DNA of 64,000 nt from Crotophaga sulcirostris (Eukaryota > Chordata > Aves > Cuculiformes > Crotophagidae). The translations under genes were made by a program, and so were the position numbers. This document shows, in pieces, positions 59,701 through 64,000 of this stretch (within the stretch, counting starts at the first letter, position 1; the number at the start of each line of letters is the position of its first letter). The stretch is from the NCBI GenBank assembly GCA_013397455.1, contig VYZB01000240.1, forward strand, positions 160,648-224,647. The letters are read 5' to 3'. Below the pieces are notes generated by a model. That model saw only the letters and a program-made list of their open reading frames with translations, had not been told where the DNA came from and did not search any database.

Positions 59701-62682
59701 TGACTCTTCTTAAGAAAACCGACAAGCTCCTTGTTGTACAGTAAGTGTCTACATGTGGTCAGGAAAAAGGCAGACATATTTTTCATTCCTTGATATGTTT
59801 TAAGAAATCTTTCCAGAAAAGGTCCTCCTTCAAATATATTCTCAATAGTTCTCCAGAAAATGCTATCCAGTTCTTCCTGTGTGAAAGGTACCGGGAACGT
59901 TTTCATAACAAAATTCTTTGTTGGTTTTATGTATAAACTGACTTCAGGTGCAACAACGACTATTTCATGTCCTTTCTGACTGAGACCATCGACCACTTCC
60001 CGCATGCTGAGCCAGTGACTCCCATCCACCGGCACCACCAGCAGCTTCCCACCAGCAGCCAAGCTGAGCACGGACAGGAGCAGAACCAGCGTTGCTGAGA
60101 CTCGTGGGTGAGCACGGAGCACTGGGGCCATTTCTGCAGAAATCTGATGAGTGCTGCCCCAAAAGAAAACCACTGGTGGCACTGAAGCAATAGCACCAGT
60201 TCTGTGCTTTTAAGCAATCTGTGCTGCAGCCTGAATTTTGACCCTTGGAGGTATTGGCTGAGTGGTAAATGTGTAATCATTCCTTTGATAACAAGGATAA
60301 TAAGCTACAGAGTTCAGAAATCTACCTGGACAGGAGGTAAAAGTGGTGGATGCACCAAAAAAGCCCCATCTGTTCCTAAAATAAAAGACTGGAAGCTCTG
60401 CCATTTTGAGTGTTATCTGCCAAGCCATCACAGTTCCTTCAGGCTCATTGAAAGTCATTTTAATCCCAGATCTCACACAGGAACCATCAAGGCAAAACCT
60501 TCTGACACCTGCCTGTAAACAGAGATGATGCTTCCTAGCCTGAGAGTCCACAGCCTGTGACTTTCCTGCTGATTGCTGCTCTGGAAATACCCATGTGAAG
60601 GAGCCAATACAGTCATTGACAAATAAAGAAGTGGTAAGGGAGCCAGAGTGCCCAGGGCTGAAGCCTGACATGCATTTCTGCATAAATACCAGACCCTGCT
60701 AGAACCATTTCAAAGTCGCATGGATTATGCCCAACTGCAAGGCTTGACAGCCCCTCAGACCCACCTGCTGCTCATCTGACACTTCCTAAGGGAGAGAGTA
60801 CCAAGCTATACAATGTGACATAAAATGACTTCCAATATGCCTAATGAAAAAGACAACAACTGAGCATAGCTGAGTGGTGCAGTTGTCTCTCCAGAAGGAC
60901 AGGATATTATCCAGAGGGACCTGGACAAGCTGGAGAATCAGGCCTGTGTGAACACTGTGAGGATCAACACTGCCAAGTGCAAGGTCCTGCACCTGGGTCA
61001 GGGTAGTCCATGGTTTCAATACAGGCTGGGGGACGACGTGACCAAAAGAAGTGTGGCCAGCAGACTGAGGGAGCGGATTCTCCCTCTGCTCTCATGAAAC
61101 CCCACTTGGAGTATTGTGTCCTCTTCTGGAATTCCCAACATAAGAAGGATATGAAACTGTTACAGTGGGTCCAGCGGAGGCTATGAAGATGATCAGAGGG
61201 CTAGAGTACCTCTGCTATGAGGACAGGCTGAGAGAGTTGGGATTGTTCAATGTGAAGAAGAGAAGGCTCCAGGGAGACCTTAGAGCATCCTTCCAGTACG
61301 TGAACAGGGCTACAGGAAAGCTGGGGAGGAATTTTTACAAGGGCCTGTACTCATGGGGCAAGGGGGAATGAATTAAAAGGGAAGGGGGAATATTTTTAAT
61401 TAGACATTAGGAAGAAATTCTTCACGATGAGGGTAGTGAGGCACTGGCACAGGTTGCCCAGAAAAATATTGGATGCCCCATCCCTGGAGGTGTTCAAGGC
61501 CAGGTTGGATGGGGCCTTGAGCAGCCTGGTCTGGTGGGAGGTGTCCCTGCCCACAACAGGAGGGTTGGAACTGGATGATCTTTAAGGTCCTTTCAAACCC
61601 AAACTGTTCTATGATTCTATGATTCTATAATACTTCATAAAGCAAAACATAGATCTACCTCCACACAAAATGGAAAGTGAGGAAGAATGTGAGAGCACAA
61701 TCATGATTATTTGCCTAATGAATCCTAAATGCCATTTTAACTCATATCTGCAATACAAAATATTACATTTGTGAACATAAAAGTCTAACGGAACAAGAAT
61801 TAAAAACAGAGCATGACCCACCTGAGGCAGCTTCTTGTGAGCACAGTTTACTCCTCCAACAAAAATCATGTTGGGCATCAGAGGCCTTGGATAATCTAAC
61901 ACAAAATCAAACCGCACAAGCCAAATGGAAGCCTGGCGTAAGAGATCCACCACAGTCACGTCCCGCTGGAGGAACTCTGATGCCAATTTTGCATGTGGTT
62001 GAAACATAAAATCACAGAGAAAATAATTTGGGATGTCAAGCATTAGGTTCTTCACACGCTGGAGAAAGTTCATGTGGTCGGAATGGTCTGAAAGTGCCCT
62101 GGGAACATAAGAAGGGGGGTTGGGACACTGAGTGGCTTCAAAATCTAAACCACATGGTGTTCCTCGAAAATAAAACACTGACGAGAGTGAAAGATGCTCA
62201 GCCAGGATCTGCCCGCAGGGTATAACAGGATCTGTAAAGACAGCATCAAACTTGCTCTCCTCAAGATACCTGACAAGCTCCTTATTGTACAGTAAGTGTG
62301 CACAGCCTGACACAGCCAAATCAGAGAGTCTTTTCCAACTTTGGTACGCTTTAAAAAATCTTCCCAGAAAAGGTCCTTCCTGAATGGAATCTAATAAAAA
62401 GGTCTGTAAATGTTCATGCACCTCTTCCAGTTTCAAAGGCACCGGGTATGTCTTCAGAATAAAATTCTTTGTTGGCTTGATGTATAAATTTGTCTCAGGT
62501 GCAACGACGACTATTTCATGTCCCTTCTGACTGAGACCATCCAAGATTTCCCGCATGCTGAGCCAGTGACTCCCATCCACCGGCACCACCAGCAGCTTCC
62601 CACCAGAAGCCAAGGTGAGCACGGACAGGAGCAGAACCAGCGTTGCTGAGACTCGTGGGTGAGCACTGAGCACAGGGGCCAT
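47473..62682 (-). CDS. UGT1A: UGT1 locus: UDP-glucuronosyltransferase family 1, four alternative first exons plus constant exons 2-5
   Basis: One constant 3' block is shared by four variable first exons, each ending in a GT donor in the same phase. The products transfer glucuronic acid from UDP-glucuronate to lipophilic acceptors in the ER lumen; in birds these would include bilirubin-type pigments, steroids, phenols and xenobiotics. The variable exon supplies the signal peptide and acceptor-binding half. The constant exons supply the UDP-sugar-binding half, the transmembrane helix and a short cytosolic tail. Each combination gives 284+245, 283+245, 287+245 or 287+245 residues. All splice sites and frames are intact. 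Individual family-member numbers (1A1, 1A2 and so on) cannot be assigned safely in birds. Transcription should start separately in front of each first exon. Confidence 0.96.
47771..49102 (-). other. UGT1 intron 4
   Basis: 1.33 kb with no coding signal. Contains an ATT microsatellite at 48086-48130. Confidence 0.85.
48086..48130. repeat. (ATT)n microsatellite
   Basis: Impure ATTATTATT run of about 45 nt in UGT1 intron 4. Confidence 0.8.
49103..49322 (-). CDS. UGT1A: UGT1 constant exon 4
   Basis: 220 bp, the same length as human UGT1A exon 4. Encodes [20 protein letters not shown], then [20 protein letters not shown] and [20 protein letters not shown]. Together with exon 3 this is most of the UGT signature that binds UDP-glucuronate, with the invariant HGG and GDQ segments present. 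The donor is AAA AA|GTCAGT, which splits a Lys codon completed by exon 5. Confidence 0.97.
49323..50137 (-). other. UGT1 intron 3
   Basis: 815 bp with a worn CR1 remnant (49885-49990). No other feature. Confidence 0.85.
49885..49990 (+). mobile_element. Possible old CR1 fragment
   Basis: ACAGTGAGGGTGGTCGAGCA, then TTGGAACACCTTTCC and GGTGCAATCAGATCAG, resembles a diverged CR1 3' region in sense orientation relative to the plus strand. Weak. Confidence 0.45.
50138..50225 (-). CDS. UGT1A: UGT1 constant exon 3
   Basis: 88 bp, identical in length to human exon 3. Encodes [20 protein letters not shown], then KWLPQNDLL, with the invariant WLPQ(N) that begins the UGT signature. The acceptor is TTGAAAG|GTTTT and the donor TCTAG|GTAAGT; it ends one base into the Ala codon shared with exon 4. 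Confidence 0.97.
50226..50478 (-). other. UGT1 intron 2
   Basis: Short 253-bp intron with no feature. Confidence 0.85.
50479..50610 (-). CDS. UGT1A: UGT1 constant exon 2
   Basis: 132 bp (44 codons), the same length as human exon 2. Encodes [20 protein letters not shown], then [20 protein letters not shown] and VPQT. The FSLGSMV segment starts the UDP-sugar-binding half. The acceptor TGTTGGCAG is the one that every first exon must use. Confidence 0.97.
50611..52583 (-). other. UGT1 intron between constant exon 2 and the nearest first exon
   Basis: 1.97 kb, no coding exon recognised. Contains an AATAAA on the minus strand at 52229-52234, downstream of the open-frame extension of the neighbouring first exon. 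Confidence 0.8.
52229..52234 (-). terminator. Candidate intronic polyadenylation signal
   Basis: AATAAA on the coding strand, 350 nt after the donor of the proximal first exon and 167 nt after the stop that closes its read-through frame. It could end a short transcript if the donor is skipped. Use is unproven, and such hexamers arise by chance in AT-rich introns. Confidence 0.3.
52584..53435 (-). CDS. UGT1A: UGT1 variable first exon a (most proximal)
   Basis: 284 codons from ATG (context AAAATGG) to the donor CACAG|GTTAGT. A hydrophobic signal peptide (about residues 5-24) precedes [17 protein letters not shown]. His39 matches the catalytic base position of human UGT1A1, and the acidic partner lies in [17 protein letters not shown] around residue 115 is a glycosylation sequon. 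The exon ends [20 protein letters not shown], with Gln before exon 2. Intact; clearly distinct in sequence from the three upstream first exons. Confidence 0.95.
53535..53545 (-). promoter_or_regulatory. TATA-like element for first exon a
   Basis: ATTAAATAAAC on the coding strand, about 100 nt before the ATG. Position suits a short 5' UTR. Weak consensus. Confidence 0.35.
53802..53814 (+). promoter_or_regulatory. HNF1-like site upstream of first exon a
   Basis: GTTAATGATGAAC matches the palindromic HNF1 consensus GTTAATNATTAAC at all but one defined base. It sits about 370 bp upstream of the exon's ATG. HNF1 drives hepatic and intestinal UGT1A promoters in mammals, so the site is credible, but occupancy is inferred. 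Confidence 0.5.
53815..54752 (-). other. Sequence between first exons a and b
   Basis: Outside the candidate promoter sites of exon a, nothing is recognised. I found no relic of an additional first exon: no GGKLLVVP or DGSHW remnant. Confidence 0.6.
54753..55601 (-). CDS. UGT1A: UGT1 variable first exon b
   Basis: 283 codons. The start is the ATG of [20 protein letters not shown]; the frame is open further upstream but without another ATG, and this start gives a normal signal peptide. [18 protein letters not shown] places the catalytic His at residue 34. [20 protein letters not shown] and [20 protein letters not shown] are family-conserved blocks. The donor is TTATCAAAG|GTTTGTC, so the junction residue is Lys where the other three first exons have Gln. 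It is the most divergent of the four. Confidence 0.95.
55689..55697 (-). promoter_or_regulatory. TATA box for first exon b
   Basis: GTTATAAAT on the coding strand, about 90 nt upstream of the ATG. Good match to the TATA consensus. Confidence 0.5.
56021..56190. repeat. Two-copy 90-bp tandem duplication
   Basis: TTTTAT..A..AATGATGCAGCAGA, GCTCAAGAG.GGCCATAAGA and GTTCATAGGA recur exactly 90 bp apart (copies from 56021 and 56111; the second is about 80 bp long). Confidence 0.8.
56230..56376 (+). mobile_element. CR1 LINE 3'-end fragment
   Basis: GGGAAGTGGTGAAGTCCCCT, GGAGGTGTTCAGAAAG, then GGGCTTGATCATCTTAGAGG and CTTTTCTAACCTATGATTCT. Diverged, sense on the plus strand (antisense to UGT1). Confidence 0.88.
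57465..57573 (+). mobile_element. Short CR1 LINE 3'-end fragment
   Basis: About 105 bp: CAGGGAGGTTAAACATGATG and CTCCCTTCCAACCCAAAGTA, ending TTCTATGCTTCTATGATCCT. Confidence 0.85.
58267..58650 (-). mobile_element. CR1 LINE 3' fragment
   Basis: Reverse orientation: GAATCATGGAATCACTTGTT, TTTTTCCTGATGTCTAATCT, CTTGGGAGAAGAGACCAGCA and CTCCTCTTCTCCAGGCTAAA. Same subfamily as 16712-17235, lying in the same orientation as UGT1 transcription. The 124-residue frame across it is CR1-derived. Confidence 0.93.
59271..60131 (-). CDS. UGT1A: UGT1 variable first exon c
   Basis: 287 codons from the ATG in AGAAATGG. The frame is open upstream but with no other [23 protein letters not shown] is the signal peptide and [17 protein letters not shown] gives His39. 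[20 protein letters not shown] carries the conserved Asp, and [20 protein letters not shown] is family-typical. The donor is CTATCTCAG|GTGGGT. It is the sister copy of first exon d (starts 2551 bp apart). The two share nearly identical N- and C-terminal thirds but differ strongly between about residues 90 and 135. Confidence 0.95.
60206..60215 (-). promoter_or_regulatory. TATA-like element for first exon c
   Basis: GCTTAAAAGC on the coding strand, about 75-85 nt before the ATG. The same decamer is conserved at the equivalent place in front of first exon d. Confidence 0.4.
60232..60257 (-). promoter_or_regulatory. HNF4-like direct repeat and CCAAT box for first exon c
   Basis: On the coding strand, CCAAT (60253-60257) is followed by GGGTCAAAATTCA (60232-60244), a degenerate DR1 of the type bound by HNF4-class nuclear receptors. 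The CCAAT is changed in the first exon d copy. Prediction only. Confidence 0.3.
60258..61821 (-). other. Sequence between first exons c and d
   Basis: Contains the promoter-side duplicate block of exon c (to about 60380), about 500 bp with no feature seen, and a long CR1 copy (60886-61629) ending about 190 bp from the donor of first exon d. Confidence 0.7.
60886..61629 (+). mobile_element. CR1 LINE, longest copy in the window (about 740 bp)
   Basis: Sense on the plus strand. ORF2 C-terminal remnant (GAGTATTGTGTCCTCTTCTG, then CAGTGGGTCCAGCGGAGGCT and GAGGACAGGCTGAGAGAGTT), followed by the full 3' UTR block and the terminal TTCTATGATTCTATGATTCT. The frame is broken by stops, so it is inactive. 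It is antisense to UGT1. Confidence 0.96.
61822..62682 (-). CDS. UGT1A: UGT1 variable first exon d (most distal in the window)
   Basis: 287 codons from the ATG in AGAAATGG to [35 protein letters not shown] is the signal peptide and His39 lies in [48 protein letters not shown] and [20 protein letters not shown] are family blocks. The centre ([20 protein letters not shown] and on) differs from exon c, consistent with different acceptor preference. The open frame continues beyond the donor to 61,609, ending inside the neighbouring CR1, but that part is intron. Confidence 0.95.
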
Positions 62683-62756
62683 TTCTGTAGAAACCTGGTG
62701 AGTGCTGCCCCAAAAGAAAACCACTGGTGGCACTGAAGCAATAGCACCAGCTCCCT

Positions 62757-62795
62757 GCTTTTAAGCAATCTGTGCTGTGGCCTAACTTTTGACCC
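62757..62795 (-). promoter_or_regulatory. Conserved promoter block for first exon d (TATA-like and HNF4-like)
   Basis: GCTTAAAAGC (62757-62766) and GGGTCAAAAGTTA (62783-62795) on the coding strand sit at the same distances from the ATG as in exon c. The HNF4-like half-site is slightly different from the c copy. Confidence 0.35.
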
Positions 62796-62934
62796 TTCAA
62801 GGTATTTGCTGAGTGGTAAATGTGTAATCATTCCTTTGATAAAAGCCTGGATAATAAGCACTAATTCCAGCCAAACCCAGAGGCGGGTGATGTGTGGTGG
62901 ATTTGTTGGATAACCCCCATCTGTTTCTATTGGA

Positions 62935-64000
62935 GGAAGAGTAAAGATTGTCCCAGGAAGGAGGTGGAGGTGGTTCTGAGGAGGACTGGGATTCTGATAG
63001 CCTCCCTCTGGCTGAACCTCCTGCAAGTACAGATGTGTCTCATCCATATCACCACTCAGCCCAGCGGCCTAGCCCATTGTATTCCAAACCACACGAAAAC
63101 TTTCTTTACAGAAAAGAACAGGCTGAGGAATGAAGCGCAAGTGTTTCCTGTCCCTTTGGGATGAGCAGCTCCAAGGTCTGACTCATGCTGCATCCGGGAC
63201 TTCCACTCACTGGGGTTTGTATCAGGCTTCTCCATCCTGGGGGACAGCTGGGAAAGAGCGAGTCCTGGAGCAACTGGGACACAAGACTGAGAGGAAAAAA
63301 GCTTCTCCTTTGTACGAGTGAAAAACAAGTGTCTTCTGCCACAAAGAACTTGCGTCTTAGGTCCCAGAAACTAGCTTTATGTGCATAGGCAATTCATACA
63401 AAGCAGAAACACAGGATGAAAAGCAATGTCCATGAGAGGAGAGGGAGGTTCAGAAAACAAACATTTCCCTGGGCTCTTGGTGCTGCAGCCACTCAAGAGA
63501 AGAATCTGCCATGGGAAACTGGTTGTTCTCCTACCAGGAGGCAGTGAGAGAAGGCTCACACGCATAGAGCCATCGTCTCAGTAAAGACAAATGTGAAAGA
63601 GCAAACTGGGATTTCCAGAGGTGACTAAAAAAGGTGATCTCTTGGATTGCAAAATATCTTGTGCCCTCCCACATCTTTCTCTTCACTTCTCCTATCTCTA
63701 GCAAATAACTTGAATTCATCATTTGGTGCCAGGATGTGTCTGGCGGAGATTTCTGAGCTAAGTGACCAGATTCAGACCTCCATAATGCTAATGGGGACTT
63801 CAGGAGAGCTACAACAACTCAGTACACCACCCCCATGTTTGTAGAGTGATACTCATGGGTATCTTTTACTAAAATCAGTATTGGCATCTCTTGGCAAAGG
63901 AAAAGCGGTATGTTTACTATCACTCAGTTAATGACACCTTTCTAACCAAACCTGTTCTACACAGTTCTCTGGTGAACACAGGAACTTATGAGAACAAAAA
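62935..64000. other. Upstream of first exon d, no feature recognised
   Basis: No UGT1 first exon, CR1 fragment or other gene is evident up to the window edge. Further first exons could lie beyond it. Confidence 0.6.

Noticed and set aside
60132..60182. Upstream starts for UGT1 first exons c and d (17 extra residues)
   Set aside because: They use GTG, not ATG; the downstream ATG has good context and a signal peptide right behind it.
1..64000. CRISPR arrays, bacterial operons, tRNA or rRNA genes
   Set aside because: Sequence is vertebrate nuclear DNA; the tandem arrays are minisatellites without spacer/repeat regularity, and no RNA-gene hallmark was seen.

Overview
The window comes from a bird genome. 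It is littered with chicken-repeat-1 (CR1) LINE 3' ends: pieces carrying the conserved 'TTCCAACC...ATTCTATGATTCTATG' terminus, in both orientations. Interspersed repeats of other families were not seen. Two vertebrate loci have intact splice sites and reading frames; I cannot name the species from the sequence.

Left and centre (about 1-37,240, + strand): SH3BP4. A 5'-UTR/start exon (acceptor at 23,855, ATG at 23,960), one very large exon (26,406-28,768) and two short 3' exons (36,373-36,561 and 37,015-37,239) join in frame into a 964-residue protein with the SH3 / NPF-motif / ZU5-UPA / SH3 / death-domain layout of the endocytic and mTORC1-regulating adaptor SH3BP4. The 23.8 kb upstream is intronic or 5' flanking. 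It holds a CpG-dense edge at the extreme left, a 1-kb minisatellite of about 41 bp units, a second purine-rich minisatellite near 7.85-8.2 kb, and CR1 fragments.

Middle (37,240-46,740): the SH3BP4 3' UTR, then intergenic sequence with two CR1 copies and no supportable gene. The two loci are convergent.

Right (46,742-64,000, - strand): the UGT1 (UGT1A) locus, encoding UDP-glucuronosyltransferases. It has the classic architecture of several alternative first exons spliced to one constant set of exons. Constant exons 2-5 lie at 50,610-47,473 and have lengths 132, 88, 220 and 298 bp (the last to the stop codon). Four intact variable first exons lie at 52,584-53,435, 54,753-55,601, 59,271-60,131 and 61,822-62,682. 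Each has an ATG, a signal peptide, the catalytic His in a DGSHW motif and a GT donor. Each can produce an ER membrane enzyme of 528-532 residues that differs only in its acceptor-binding half. The two first exons furthest right are a tandem duplication with near-identical ends and a diverged centre. More first exons could lie beyond the right edge.

Nothing here looks like a wholly new biological system. The most interesting points are the mosaic divergence of the duplicated UGT1 first exons, a seven-cysteine cluster in the constant UGT1 cytoplasmic tail, a possible truncated membrane-anchored UGT isoform, a minimal MAA-stop uORF in front of the SH3BP4 start, and the higher-order minisatellite at the left edge.
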